From NCBI GenBank assembly GCA_003139545.1, contig PLJC01000022.1, positions 22,011 to 86,010 on the forward strand: a stretch of 64,000 nt of DNA, given 5' to 3'. The notes under the pieces are model-generated. The model did not search any database. It saw only the letters and a program-made list of their open reading frames with translations, and was not told the origin of the DNA. Source of the stretch: Actinomycetota bacterium. Its GTDB lineage: Bacteria; Actinomycetota; Thermoleophilia; Gaiellales; Gaiellaceae. Positions 50,191 through 59,184 of this stretch are shown here, in pieces (the first letter of the stretch is position 1; every line of letters begins with the position of its first letter). The translations under genes and the position numbers were made by a program.

Positions 50191-50838
50191 CTACGGAAGC
50201 GGAACAGGTCTAGGCGAGGCCGCTCTGCGGATGACGGAGAGAATGAAGGCGGCGAGAAACGCGAGCGCGGAGACCCAGAGCGATGCTGCGACGACGCCGC
50301 TGAGGCCGTAGCTGGCTTGGTTGACGATGATCTGACCGAGGCCCCCGCCGCCGGCGACGGCGGCGATGGTCGCGGTGGCGATGACGAAGATCGCCGCGAT
50401 GCGGATGCCGGCAAGCACGAACGGCAGGCCGAGCGGGAGCTCGACCTGCAGCAGCACCTGGCGCCCCGTCATGCCCATGCCGCGCGCGGCTTCAACCGCG
50501 TCACGGTCGACCGTGTCGATCGCGAAGTACGCGTTCGTAAGGATCGGCGGGATCGCGAGCACGACGAGCGCGGCGGTGTTGTTCCAGAAGCCGACACCGA
50601 GGATCGTCAGCCCGAAGGCAATGAGCACGAGACTGGGCAGCGCGCGCCCGACGTTCGACACGCTTGCGGCGACGAAAAGCCCGCGGTGCAGGTGGCCGAG
50701 CCACAGCCCGATGGGGAGCGCCAGCACGAGCGCGATGCCGAGCGCGGCCCCCGACAGTTCCAGGTGCTCTCCCGTCTTCGTGAGCAGGAGATGCGGGTTG
50801 TCGGCCATGAAGCGAAACGCATTGATGAACGTCTTCAT
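50191..50838 (-). CDS. Osmoprotectant ABC importer, permease (second)
   Basis: 215 residues, ATG 50838 in an ATGA overlap. Five or six TM helices; the EAA loop reads DAVEAARGMGMTGRQVLLQVELPLGLPFVLAGIRIA, the interaction site for the ATPase. This is the BPD_transp_1 pattern found in OpuCB/OpuCD. The two permeases differ in size and N-terminus, so a heterodimer is expected. A 40-bp gap containing no obvious stem-loop separates it from the binding-protein gene. Confidence 0.88.
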   Translation of the reverse strand: MKTFINAFRFMADNPHLLLTKTGEHLELSGAALGIALVLALPIGLWLGHLHRGLFVAASVSNVGRALPSLVLIAFGLTILGVGFWNNTAALVVLAIPPILTNAYFAIDTVDRDAVEAARGMGMTGRQVLLQVELPLGLPFVLAGIRIAAIFVIATATIAAVAGGGGLGQIIVNQASYGLSGVVAASLWVSALAFLAAFILSVIRRAASPRPVPLP

Positions 50839-51542
50839 GCACGAACCCACGGAGTAAGGCTGCGCTGGAGGAGCACGAGCAACCCGTCGGCGACGAGCGC
50901 GAGCGCGATGACCATGCCGCCGGCGGTGAAGATCTCCGTCTTGAAGATGTCCTGCGAGAGCGCCGCATAAATCGGCTGGCCCAGACCCTTTGCGATGACG
51001 AACGGCGCGATGGTCGCGATCGAGATCGTCGACACCGTCGCAACGCGCAGCCCGGTGAGGATCGCCGGCAGCGCAAGCGGCAGCTCGACGCGCCTGAACG
51101 TCTGCGCGCGCGTGAAGCCGGAGCCGCGCGCCGCATCGACGACCTCCTCGGGGACCGCGCGTAGACCCTCGATCATGTTTCGGTACAGGATGAGGAGCGT
51201 GTAGGACACGAGCGCGATCTCGACCGTGAGCAGCGAGATGCCGGTGAACGGGACGAGGATCTGGAAGAGCGCGAGGCTCGGGATCGTGTACAGGAAGTCC
51301 GACACGATCCCGATCGGCGGGTCGACGAGCCGGAAGCGGAAGCCGACGAGCGCGAGCGCGAAGGCGATGACGAAGCCGATTCCGATGGCGATCGCGGCGA
51401 GCTCGATGTGCTGGAAGAGCGCCGGTTGCAACGTGTCGCCCCAGTGCTGGCGCACCCAGTCCGTGCAGAACCAGCCGTTGTTCACCTCGCAGGAGCTGCC
51501 GGTGCCGAAGTTGGGGATGACGGGGCCGCCGGCGACGATCAC
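50835..51542 (-). CDS. Osmoprotectant ABC importer, permease (first)
   Basis: 235 residues, GTG 51542 in a GTGA overlap with the ATPase. About six TM helices; the EAA loop is EEVVDAARGSGFTRAQTFRRVELPLALPAILTGLRVA. It has an extra N-terminal extracytoplasmic-type segment of ~35 residues with two cysteines (SSCEVNNGWFC), which could form a disulfide. It is the partner of the permease encoded next. Confidence 0.88.
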   Translation of the reverse strand: MIVAGGPVIPNFGTGSSCEVNNGWFCTDWVRQHWGDTLQPALFQHIELAAIAIGIGFVIAFALALVGFRFRLVDPPIGIVSDFLYTIPSLALFQILVPFTGISLLTVEIALVSYTLLILYRNMIEGLRAVPEEVVDAARGSGFTRAQTFRRVELPLALPAILTGLRVATVSTISIATIAPFVIAKGLGQPIYAALSQDIFKTEIFTAGGMVIALALVADGLLVLLQRSLTPWVRA

Positions 51543-52477
51543 GAGAGGAGCGCGTCCCTCGTGACGGAGCCGACGACGGCGTCGCCGTCGGTGACGGCGA
51601 GCACCTGCGCGTGCTTCTCGATCGCGAGCGCGAGCGCGTCACGCACGGTGCTCGTTCGCGGTATGCGGGGCCCGTCCGCGGGCGGCCCGAGCTCGAGCTC
51701 CGCCAGCGTGTGCAACGCGAGCGCCTTCAGCGCGCGATCGCGGCCGACGAACGCGGCGACGAAGTCGTCCGCGGGCTTTTCGAGGATCGCGCGCGGCGTG
51801 TCGAACTGCGCGAGATGCCCGCCGGTGCGGAGGATGGCGATGCGGTCGCCGATCTTGATCGCCTCATCGATGTCGTGCGTGACGAAGACGACGGTCTTCC
51901 GCACCTCCTTCTGCAGGCGGAGGAACTCGTCCTGAAGCCGCGCGCGCACGATCGGGTCGATCGCGCCGAACGGCTCGTCCATGAGCATGAGCGGCGGATT
52001 GCCCGCGAGCGCGCGTGCGAGGCCGACGCGCTGGCGCTCGCCGCCGGAGAGCTGCGCCGGGTAACGCGTCGCGTACGACTGGTCGAGCCCGACGAGGTCG
52101 AGCAGCTCCTGCGAGCGGGTGTGGATCCACGAGCGCGGCCGGCCGTAGAGGCGCGGGACGGTTCCGATGTTCGCCTCGATGGTCATGTGCGGGAAGAGGC
52201 CGACCTGCTGGATCACGTAGCCGATGCCGCGCCGAAGCTGGACGAGGTTCTGCTCGCGGACGCTCGTCCCGTCGATGCGAATGTCGCCGCTCGTGAGCTC
52301 GATCAGCCGGTTGACGAGGCGGAGCGCCGTGGTCTTCCCGCCGCCGGACGGGCCGACGAGCACGCAGATCTCGCCCGCCGCGACGGTGAGCGACAGGCGC
52401 TCGACCGCCGCGCCGTCCCGTCCCTCGTAGCGTTTCGTCGCCTCGTCGAAGACGAGCTCGGCGGCCTGACCCGGCAT
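51539..52477 (-). CDS. Osmoprotectant ABC importer, ATP-binding protein (OpuCA-like)
   Basis: 312 residues, ATG 52477. Walker A GPSGGGKTT, Q-loop YVIQQVGLFPHMTI, signature LSGGERQRVGLARAL, Walker B LMLMDEPFGAIDP, H-loop FVTHDIDEA. The C-terminal ~60 residues resemble one CBS-like module (VRDALALAIEKHAQVLAVTDGDAVVGSVT); in OpuA-type transporters CBS domains sense ionic strength. The gene starts 17 bp after dapB-side DNA and begins the transporter operon, which was inserted between dapB and dapA relative to the usual actinobacterial order. Confidence 0.9.
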   Translation of the reverse strand: MPGQAAELVFDEATKRYEGRDGAAVERLSLTVAAGEICVLVGPSGGGKTTALRLVNRLIELTSGDIRIDGTSVREQNLVQLRRGIGYVIQQVGLFPHMTIEANIGTVPRLYGRPRSWIHTRSQELLDLVGLDQSYATRYPAQLSGGERQRVGLARALAGNPPLMLMDEPFGAIDPIVRARLQDEFLRLQKEVRKTVVFVTHDIDEAIKIGDRIAILRTGGHLAQFDTPRAILEKPADDFVAAFVGRDRALKALALHTLAELELGPPADGPRIPRTSTVRDALALAIEKHAQVLAVTDGDAVVGSVTRDALLS

Positions 52478-52493
52478 CGCCGGGAACTATCGC

Positions 52494-53123
52494 CTACAGG
52501 AGCGTGTCTAGGCCGACCGTAAGTCCCGGCGGAAGCGTGTCGAGCTTCTGCAAGGCGAGCAGGACGCCTTCGGCGAACGATTCGCGCGCGGTCGTGTCGT
52601 GGCGGATCGTCAGCAGCTGGCCTTCGCCGCCGAAGATGACCTCCTGGTGCGCGACGAGGCCGGGCAGGCGCACCGAGTGGATGACGGTGTCGCCGCCGAT
52701 GAGCTCCGCGGTCGCGCGCGCGGTGCCCGACGGTGCGTCCTTCTTCGCCTCGTTGTGCAGCTCGATGATCTCCGCGCGCGGGAAGAAGGCGGCCGCTTCG
52801 CGCGCGAAGCGCATCATCAGCACCGCGCCGATGGAGAAGTTCGGGGCGACGAACAGCCGCAGCCCGTTTGCGGCCGCGAGCTCGTGCAGCGGCTGCGGGT
52901 CCCAGCCGGTTGTCCCTACGACGCAGGACACGCCCTGCTCGAGCGCCGCGCGCACGTTCGCGGGCGCCGCCTCCGGCGTCGTGAAGTCGACGCACGCATC
53001 GAGGCCGCGGACGTCCGGCTCGTCGCCGATCTCGATCGCCTTCACTTCGTGACCCGCGCGCGCGAGGAGCGGCAACAGCACCGCTCCCACTTTCCCTTCC
53101 GCACCGAAGAGCGCGAGCTTCAT
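52494..53123 (-). CDS. dapB: 4-hydroxy-tetrahydrodipicolinate reductase
   Basis: NAD(P)H-dependent reductase in DAP/lysine synthesis. 209 residues, which is 35-60 shorter than most DapB proteins. Nucleotide-binding GAEGKVGAVLLPLL, CVDFTTPEA, VVGTTGWDPQPL, APNFSIGAVLMM and the catalytic ELHNEAKKDAPSGTA are all present; the second His of the usual HH is Asn. The shortening is mainly between the first strand-helix and the DFT motif, where the normal AI...D segment is compact. ATG 53123 overlaps the M16 stop (ATGA). The actinobacterial order pnp-M16-dapB is kept apart from one inserted gene. Confidence 0.92.
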   Translation of the reverse strand: MKLALFGAEGKVGAVLLPLLARAGHEVKAIEIGDEPDVRGLDACVDFTTPEAAPANVRAALEQGVSCVVGTTGWDPQPLHELAAANGLRLFVAPNFSIGAVLMMRFAREAAAFFPRAEIIELHNEAKKDAPSGTARATAELIGGDTVIHSVRLPGLVAHQEVIFGGEGQLLTIRHDTTARESFAEGVLLALQKLDTLPPGLTVGLDTLL

Positions 53124-54433
53124 GCCGCCTTCTTCGCCACGCCGTTCCCGATCGCAGCGCGGAACCGATCCTCGTCCGGTCCGACGCACGCTGCGGACAG
53201 CCGATCCGCGCCGAGCAGGACACCGGCGAGCTCGGCCACCTCGTCCGGCTCGACCGCATCGACCTCGGCGATGATCCGCTCGAAGCTCAGCAGCTCGGTG
53301 TCGGTGATCAGCGACTTGCCGAGCCGGCTCATCCGGTTCGCAGTCGACTCCATCGAGAGCGTGATGCGCCCCTTCATGCTCTCCTTCGCGCGCTCGAGCT
53401 CGCCCTTGCGGAACGTGCCTGCCGCGATCTCGGCGATCTGCTCCGTGCAGATCTCGACGCACGTGGCGAGGTTCTCCTCACGCGTGCCGACGTAGATCCC
53501 GATCAGCCCCGTGTCGGTGTACTGGGACGCGAACGTGTAGACGGAGTACGCCATGCCGCGCTTCTCCCTGATTTCCTGGAAGAGGCGGGACGATGCCGAT
53601 CCGCCGAGGATCGAGTCGAGCAGCGAGGCGGCGAAGCGGCGGCGGTCGGAGCGCGAGATCCCGGGCGCGCCGAGACACAGGTGGTACTGCTCCGTCTCCT
53701 TGCGCTCGAAGCGCACGCTGGGCGGCGGCGCCTGGGTGAGGGGACGGCGAACGCGCGGCGCTGCGCGGCCCGCGGCGGCGCTCTTGTGCTCGAAGCGCTC
53801 GAGCAGCGAGACGAAGCGGTCGTGCGCGATGCTCCCGGCCGCCGCGACGACGATGTTCCCGCCCGTGTACATCGCGCGGTGGTACGCGGCTACCGAGCGG
53901 CGGCTGACGGACGAGATCACGTCGGCGGTCCCGATCACGGGCCGTCCGAGCGCGTGCCTCCCGAACACCGCCTCGGAGAAGAGATCGTGGACGAGCTCCT
54001 GCGGGGTGTCCTCGTACATCGCGATCTCCTCCAGGACGACCTCGCGCTCCTGGTCGAGGTCGGCGAACGCCGGGGCGAAGACCATGTCGGTCATCACCTC
54101 GAGCGCCTCATCGGCGTGGCGGTCCGGGACGCGCGCGTAGACCACGGTGTGCTCGCGCGACGTCGCAGCGTTCAGCTCCGCGCCCATGGCGTCGAAGATC
54201 TCGGCGATCTGCTGCGCGTCGTAGGAGCGCGACCCCTTGAAGAGCATGTGCTCGATGAAGTGGGAGACGCCGGCCCGGTCGTCGCGCTCGTCGCGCGAGC
54301 CGGCCCCGATCCAGAAGCCGATCGCCACCGAGCGCACGCTCGGCACGCGCTCGGAGATGACGCGCTCACCCGAGTCCAGCTCGGACAGGACGTACTTCTG
54401 CACGTCCGGATCGTAGACGTGTTCCAGAGACAC
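53120..54433 (-). CDS. M16-family zinc peptidase
   Basis: 437 residues, GTG 54433. The inverted zinc motif HFIEH is at residues 58-62 with the third ligand Glu in VVLEEIAMYEDTP. A second peptidase-like half lacks the motif, as usual. The R/Y pair of the C-terminal half is present (SRLFQEIREKRGMAYSVYTF). No signal peptide, so cytoplasmic, like the PqqL/YmxG-type proteins encoded after pnp in many Gram-positives, whose substrates are not well known. The GTG lies 2 bp from the paired-palindrome element upstream. Confidence 0.92.
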   Translation of the reverse strand: MSLEHVYDPDVQKYVLSELDSGERVISERVPSVRSVAIGFWIGAGSRDERDDRAGVSHFIEHMLFKGSRSYDAQQIAEIFDAMGAELNAATSREHTVVYARVPDRHADEALEVMTDMVFAPAFADLDQEREVVLEEIAMYEDTPQELVHDLFSEAVFGRHALGRPVIGTADVISSVSRRSVAAYHRAMYTGGNIVVAAAGSIAHDRFVSLLERFEHKSAAAGRAAPRVRRPLTQAPPPSVRFERKETEQYHLCLGAPGISRSDRRRFAASLLDSILGGSASSRLFQEIREKRGMAYSVYTFASQYTDTGLIGIYVGTREENLATCVEICTEQIAEIAAGTFRKGELERAKESMKGRITLSMESTANRMSRLGKSLITDTELLSFERIIAEVDAVEPDEVAELAGVLLGADRLSAACVGPDEDRFRAAIGNGVAKKAA

Positions 54434-54435
54434 GA

Positions 54436-54546
54436 CCGGGGCCAGGCCCCGTTACGAGAGTGTTAGGGAGTCAGCACGTGCCCCGCGCAAACGCGCTCGG
54501 CGCGTCGCCGACGGCGTGACACTTCCGTCATGGGGCCTGGCCCCGG
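54436..54546. repeat. Inverted-repeat element (REPIN-like) between the GGDEF and M16 genes
   Basis: 111 bp. Ends are CCGGGGCCAGGCCCC (54436-54450) and its exact reverse complement (54532-54546), each holding the 13-bp palindrome GGGGCC-A-GGCCCC. Internal to the right end is CGTGACACTTCCGT (54515-54528), identical in reverse complement to the 14-mer of the element after nadA. It fills most of the 134-bp gap and comes within 2 bp of the M16 start codon. Confidence 0.8.
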
Positions 54547-54567
54547 CCTGTGGGAGAGCGAGGGCCG

Positions 54568-56154
54568 CTAGACGAACTGGAGGCCAGTGCCGGAGCGCTT
54601 GGCGTGGTAGAGCGCCTCGTCCGCGAGGCGGAACAGCGTCTGGGCATCGCCCGCATCGGTGGGGCACGAGGCGACGCCGAAGCTGGCACGCATGCCGTCC
54701 ATCTTGTCGCGGATGCGGTCGATCACCTCGCGTGCGTCGTCCTCCGTCGCCTCCGCGAGGAGCAGCGCGAACTCGTCGCCGCCGATGCGGAACGCGTTGT
54801 CGCTCTTGCGCAGCGCCTTCTCGATCGTCCGCGCGAACATCTGGAGAGCCTCGTCGCCGGCGGCGTGCCCGAGCCGGTCGTTCACGCTCTTGAAGCCGTC
54901 GAGGTCGCACACCACGAGCCCGAACTGGCGCTCGTAGCGAATCGCCCGCGCAACCTCCGCCTCGAGGCGCTCGACGAACGCGCGCCGGTTCAGCAGCCGC
55001 GTCAGCGGATCGTGGTCGGCGAGGAAGCTCAGCTCTCGCACGCGCTCGGCCGAGACGATCGCCGCCGCTGCCTGGTTCGCAAAGATACGCAGCGCCTGGA
55101 GCTTCTCACTCGACGGCAGCAACCGGTCGGCCGGCTCGTCGGCGGAGAGGATGCCGATGATGGCATCGTCGGCGCCGCGGAGCGGGACGAGCAGCCAGTG
55201 CCGGTTCCAGGCGTGCGGGCCGCGCCCGTTGAGCTTCGACGCGTACGTGATCTTCTCCCGGGAGACGAGGCGTTCGGCCTCGTCATTCGGGACGAGGTAG
55301 CAGCCTTCGACCTCGAACGCGGGGTCGAAGAGCGGCAGGATGTCCGGCAGGTAGATCGGGGCCGTGAGGACGCTGTCGCGGCTCCAGCCGACGGCCGCGC
55401 CTGCGCTCACCTGGCTCGTCAGCGGATCCGTCAGCAGAACGAGGACGTTCTGGAAGCCGAGCGCGTCGCGCACGCCGACGCACACCCGCTGCATGATCGC
55501 GTCCGCGCTCGGGTGCGCCGTGAGACCCGTCGACACACGCAGCAGCTGCTCGAGCGCGAGCCGGTGCCGCCCTGCGTTGGCTGCCTCCTGTGCCGACTGC
55601 AACGCGATCGCAGCATGGTCAGCAAGCGCGACGAGGACTTCGAGGTCGTCGTCGGTCGGGCGCTGACGGTTCGCCGGCTCGTCCACCGAGAGGATGCCCA
55701 GGAGATGACCGTCGTGGTGGCGCATCGGCACGAAGAGCGCGTCGAGTGGATGCCACGCGTTCTCCCCGACGCCGGCCTCCTCGTCCGGGAGATAGAAATC
55801 CTGGCCGGGCGTCCCCCAGTCGAACTCGCCTGCGGGCACGACGTATGCCCCGCGCCGGTGGAAGCGCTCCGCCAGCACCGGCTCCCACTCCTCGATGCGG
55901 CGTACGTGCCCGACGAGCGTCTTCTTCGCTTCCTCGCCGCCGTGCACGGTCGCGGTCTCGAAGTCGTCCCATTCGGGCCGGTACAGGTTGATCGCGACCG
56001 TGCCGTAGCCGAGCGACTCGGCGACGACGCGCGCGATTGCCACCAGGAGCTCCGGGACGTCGTCGGCCCCGCGGACGAGCCGCGTGACTTCGAGCAGGCC
56101 TCGGAGCGGTGAAACGGGTGGAAGGTTCGGTTCGTCCAGGGCGGGAGTCCTCAC
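54568..56154 (-). CDS. Diguanylate cyclase with two GAF domains
   Basis: 528 residues, GTG 56154. Two GAF-like sensor domains (about 25-190 and 200-350; LLGILSVDEPANRQRPTDDDLEVL and IIGILSADEPADRLLP mark their ends) precede a GGDEF domain. The active site RIGGDEFALLL is canonical, and RKSD sits five residues before GGDEF, the RxxD inhibitory site, so both c-di-GMP synthesis and product inhibition are predicted. DHDPLTRLLNRRAF marks the domain start. There is no EAL domain or TM helix; the enzyme is soluble. It lies between pnp and the M16 gene, where most actinobacteria have no gene. Confidence 0.93.
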   Translation of the reverse strand: MRTPALDEPNLPPVSPLRGLLEVTRLVRGADDVPELLVAIARVVAESLGYGTVAINLYRPEWDDFETATVHGGEEAKKTLVGHVRRIEEWEPVLAERFHRRGAYVVPAGEFDWGTPGQDFYLPDEEAGVGENAWHPLDALFVPMRHHDGHLLGILSVDEPANRQRPTDDDLEVLVALADHAAIALQSAQEAANAGRHRLALEQLLRVSTGLTAHPSADAIMQRVCVGVRDALGFQNVLVLLTDPLTSQVSAGAAVGWSRDSVLTAPIYLPDILPLFDPAFEVEGCYLVPNDEAERLVSREKITYASKLNGRGPHAWNRHWLLVPLRGADDAIIGILSADEPADRLLPSSEKLQALRIFANQAAAAIVSAERVRELSFLADHDPLTRLLNRRAFVERLEAEVARAIRYERQFGLVVCDLDGFKSVNDRLGHAAGDEALQMFARTIEKALRKSDNAFRIGGDEFALLLAEATEDDAREVIDRIRDKMDGMRASFGVASCPTDAGDAQTLFRLADEALYHAKRSGTGLQFV

Positions 56155-56203
56155 CTAGGGTCATCGGCACAAACGGGGGATTCGAGGTACCCCAAAAGAG
56201 TGA

Positions 56204-56229
56204 GAGGGCGGCCCGTTTGGGCCGCCCTC
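56204..56229 (-). terminator. Rho-independent-type terminator after pnp
   Basis: GAGGGCGGCCC (56204-56214), GTTT loop, GGGCCGCCCTC (56219-56229): perfect 11-bp stem 12 bases after the pnp stop. On the minus strand it is followed by TCACTCTTTTGG; the opposite side has GGTGTTTTT, so it may work in both directions. Confidence 0.8.
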
Positions 56230-56241
56230 CCGGTGTTTTTC

Positions 56242-58710
56242 CTAGCGCCGGCCGCGGCCGCCGCCACCGCGACGGTCGTCCCGGCGCGGCCGCTCCTCCT
56301 CCGGAGGCCTCGGCGGTGCGTCCTTCGCCCGCTCGATCAGCTCCTCCGGCTGGACGAGGCGGCCGTCCTCGTGCTTCGCGATGAGCTTCAGCCCGATCCG
56401 GCCGCGCGCCTTGTCCACCTCCTGGACGACGACGTCCACGACGTCGCCGCGCGCCATCACGTCCTCGATGTGACCGACGCGGCCCGGGCCGACGTTGGAG
56501 ACGTGCAGCAGGCCGTCCGTCCCCTTCTTCAGCTCGACGAACGCTCCGAACTGCGTCGTCTTGACGACCTTGCCGGTGTAGGTGTCCCCCACTTCCGGCT
56601 CCTTCGTCAACGCCTGGATCGCAGAGATAGCCGCCGCGGCCTTCTCGCCATCGGTCGCGTAGATGAGGATCGTGCCGTCCTCCTCGATGTCGATCTGCAC
56701 CTCATAGTCCGACTCGAGGCCGCGGATCGTCTCGCCGCCCTTGCCGATGACCATGCCGATCTTCTCCTGATCGATCTTGACCGACGTGATCCGCGGCGCG
56801 TTCTGAGAAAGCTCCGCGCGCGACTCCGGAATCACGTCGAGCATGATGTCGAGGATCGCGTTGCGCGCCCGGTTCGCCTGCTCGAGTGCGCCTTTCATGA
56901 TCTCCTGCGTGACGCCGGTGATCTTGATGTCCATCTGGAGGGCGGTGATTCCGTCCCGTGTCCCCGCGACCTTGAAGTCCATGTCGCCGAGGTGGTCCTC
57001 CGCACCCTGGATGTCGGTCAGGATCACATAGTCGTCGCCCTCCTTCACGAGGCCCATCGCGATGCCGGAGACCGGCGCCTTGATCGGCACACCGGCGTCC
57101 ATCAACGCGAGCGTCGAGCCGCAGACGGAGCCCATCGACGACGAGCCATTCGACTCGAGCGTCTCCGAGACGATGCGGATCGTGTACGGGAACTCGTCGG
57201 CACTCGGGATCATCGCCTCGAGCGCCCGCTGAGCGAGCGCGCCGTGGCCGATGTCACGCCGCTTCGGGCCGCGCATGAAGCCGGTCTCCCCGACCGAGAA
57301 GGGCGGGAAGTTGTAGTGATGCATGAAGCGGCGGTCGGTCTCGAGCGACAGGTCGTCGATCCGCTGGCCTTCCTTCGCCGTGCCGAGCGTGAGCGTCGAC
57401 AGGACCTGCGTCTGACCGCGCGTGAAGAGGCCGGAGCCGTGCGCGCGCGGGTTGACGCCGACTTCGACTTCGATCGGCCTGATCTCGTCGGTGCTGCGAC
57501 CGTCGGGCCGCCGCTTGTCGACCGCGATCTTCTTGCGGACGAGGTCCTTGTAGATCGCCTCGGCAGCCTTCTTGATGTAGCTCTTGGTGAGGCTGTCCTT
57601 GCCCGCCGGAGCATCCGTGTCGGTGGACGCGGGCCCGACGGGGAACTGCAGCTCGACGTTCGAGACGATCTGCTCGAAGAGCAAGTTGCGCTTCGCCGAC
57701 TTGAGCTCCTTCGAGTCCTGCTCGGCATCCGTGAGTGCCCGTAGGCCGCTCTCGAACTGGTCGCGGACCGGGCCTTCGACGGCCGCGAGGCGCTGCTTCT
57801 CGAGCAGCATGTTCAGGCTCGCACGCACCTGCGTCAGACGCTGGATGTCCTCTTCGCTCGAGTCCATCGTGATCTCGCCCGCAATCTGCGTCGCAAGTTC
57901 GTCGACGATCGTTCCAGCCTCGCGCAGGCCGACACTCTGGATGCGCTCCCAGATCGTGTGCCCGTGCGACGACTCGAGCTCCGCCGTGAGCTCCAGGTCG
58001 AGCCACTTCGGCTTGCCGGCCTGGCGGCGCAGATCCTCCTGCGCCTCGCACAGCTTCTTGATCTCACCGTGAGCGAGCTCGAGCGCCTCGAGGAGCACGT
58101 CCTCGGGCACCTCGTCGGCGCCGGCCTCGACCATCGTCAGGCCGTCCTTCGTGCCGACGACGATCAGGTCGAGCGCCGTCTCGGTCCAGTTCTGCTGCAT
58201 CGTCGGGTTGATGACGAGCTCGCCATCGATCCGGCCGATCCGGACGGCTCCGACGGGGCCAAAGAACGGCAGCGGCGAGAGCATGAGCGACGCGGACGCC
58301 CCGTTGATGCACAGGATGTCGTGTGGCGTGACGAGGTCCGCGGAGAGCACGGTGCAGATCACCTGTACCTCGTTGCGAAAGCCCTTCGGCCACAAGGGCC
58401 GGATCGGGCGGTCGATCATCCGTGCGGTCAGGGTGGCGCGCTCGCTGGCGCGACCTTCCCGCTTGAAGAAACCGCCCGGGATCTTGCCGGCGGCGTACAT
58501 CCGCTCTTCGACGTCGATCGTCAGCGGGAAGAAGTCCGCGCCTTCGCGCGCCTCTGCCCGTCCGACCGCCGTCGCGAGCACCATCGTCTCGCCGCTGCGA
58601 ACGACGACGGCCCCGTCCGCCTGCTTCGCGAGCTTGCCGGTCTCGAACGTGATCTCCTGGTCACCCACCTGCACCGAGACGCGAGCCCGTTGCTCGGTCG
58701 TGATACTCAT
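56242..58710 (-). CDS. pnp: Polyribonucleotide nucleotidyltransferase (PNPase)
   Basis: Phosphorolytic 3'-5' exoribonuclease. 822 residues, ATG 58710 with GGAGG upstream. Two RNase PH domains joined by a helical linker; the second has the active phosphate site ([38 protein letters not shown] and [19 protein letters not shown]). KH domain ([16 protein letters not shown]), S1 domain ([20 protein letters not shown]), and an Arg/Gly-rich tail of ~30 residues ([15 protein letters not shown]). Length is near the actinobacterial norm. It directly follows rpsO with a possible regulatory stem-loop between them. Confidence 0.97.
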   Translation of the reverse strand: MSITTEQRARVSVQVGDQEITFETGKLAKQADGAVVVRSGETMVLATAVGRAEAREGADFFPLTIDVEERMYAAGKIPGGFFKREGRASERATLTARMIDRPIRPLWPKGFRNEVQVICTVLSADLVTPHDILCINGASASLMLSPLPFFGPVGAVRIGRIDGELVINPTMQQNWTETALDLIVVGTKDGLTMVEAGADEVPEDVLLEALELAHGEIKKLCEAQEDLRRQAGKPKWLDLELTAELESSHGHTIWERIQSVGLREAGTIVDELATQIAGEITMDSSEEDIQRLTQVRASLNMLLEKQRLAAVEGPVRDQFESGLRALTDAEQDSKELKSAKRNLLFEQIVSNVELQFPVGPASTDTDAPAGKDSLTKSYIKKAAEAIYKDLVRKKIAVDKRRPDGRSTDEIRPIEVEVGVNPRAHGSGLFTRGQTQVLSTLTLGTAKEGQRIDDLSLETDRRFMHHYNFPPFSVGETGFMRGPKRRDIGHGALAQRALEAMIPSADEFPYTIRIVSETLESNGSSSMGSVCGSTLALMDAGVPIKAPVSGIAMGLVKEGDDYVILTDIQGAEDHLGDMDFKVAGTRDGITALQMDIKITGVTQEIMKGALEQANRARNAILDIMLDVIPESRAELSQNAPRITSVKIDQEKIGMVIGKGGETIRGLESDYEVQIDIEEDGTILIYATDGEKAAAAISAIQALTKEPEVGDTYTGKVVKTTQFGAFVELKKGTDGLLHVSNVGPGRVGHIEDVMARGDVVDVVVQEVDKARGRIGLKLIAKHEDGRLVQPEELIERAKDAPPRPPEEERPRRDDRRGGGGRGRR

Positions 58711-58738
58711 CGATTTTCCTCCACTCTGCTTGGGCGGA

Positions 58739-58793
58739 GAGTGGGAGTTGAGACAGCCCCGGTCTCTTGTCGGAGCTCGCTCAACTTCCACTC
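58739..58793 (-). promoter_or_regulatory. Stem-loop in the rpsO-pnp gap
   Basis: Positions 58739-58752 pair with 58780-58793, 13 of 14 positions matching (one C/A mismatch on the transcribed strand), closing a 27-base loop. It lies between the rpsO stop and the pnp ribosome-binding site and has no U-run. In enteric bacteria a stem at this place is cut by RNase III and used for PNPase autoregulation; a similar role here is inference. Confidence 0.55.
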
Positions 58794-58815
58794 CCCATTG
58801 TTGGTCCCGGCCGCC

Positions 58816-59085
58816 CTATCTGCGCAGGCCGAGCTCCTTGATCAGGGCTCGATAGCCCTCGAGGTCGTGCTTCTGGAGATACGTCAGAAAGCGGCGGCGC
58901 CGGCCGACGAGCTTCAGGAGCCCGCGGCGGGAGTAGTGGTCGTGCTTGTGCGTGCGCAGATGCTCGGTCAGCTCGTTGACGCGCTGCGTGAGCATTGCGA
59001 TCTGCACCTGCGGCGAGCCGGTGTCGGCCTCGCCGCGGCCGTGCTTCTTGATGATCTCCAGCTTTGCTTCCTTCGTGAGGGCCAT
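58816..59085 (-). CDS. rpsO: 30S ribosomal protein S15
   Basis: 89 residues, the standard length. [55 protein letters not shown] and [13 protein letters not shown] are textbook S15 and include the 16S-contacting [11 protein letters not shown] region. ATG 59085 has GGGAGG 3 bases upstream. The frame upstream to 59166 is not S15-like. Position between ribF and pnp is conserved. Confidence 0.98.
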   Translation of the reverse strand: MALTKEAKLEIIKKHGRGEADTGSPQVQIAMLTQRVNELTEHLRTHKHDHYSRRGLLKLVGRRRRFLTYLQKHDLEGYRALIKELGLRR

Positions 59086-59184
59086 GGGCCTCCCTGGTAG
59101 GCGTCTCCCGAGCCTCCGCTCACCGCGCGAAGGAAGAACGCGCTGCGGCCGGGGCTGGGTCGCCAACTAGGGTAGCAATCCCGC

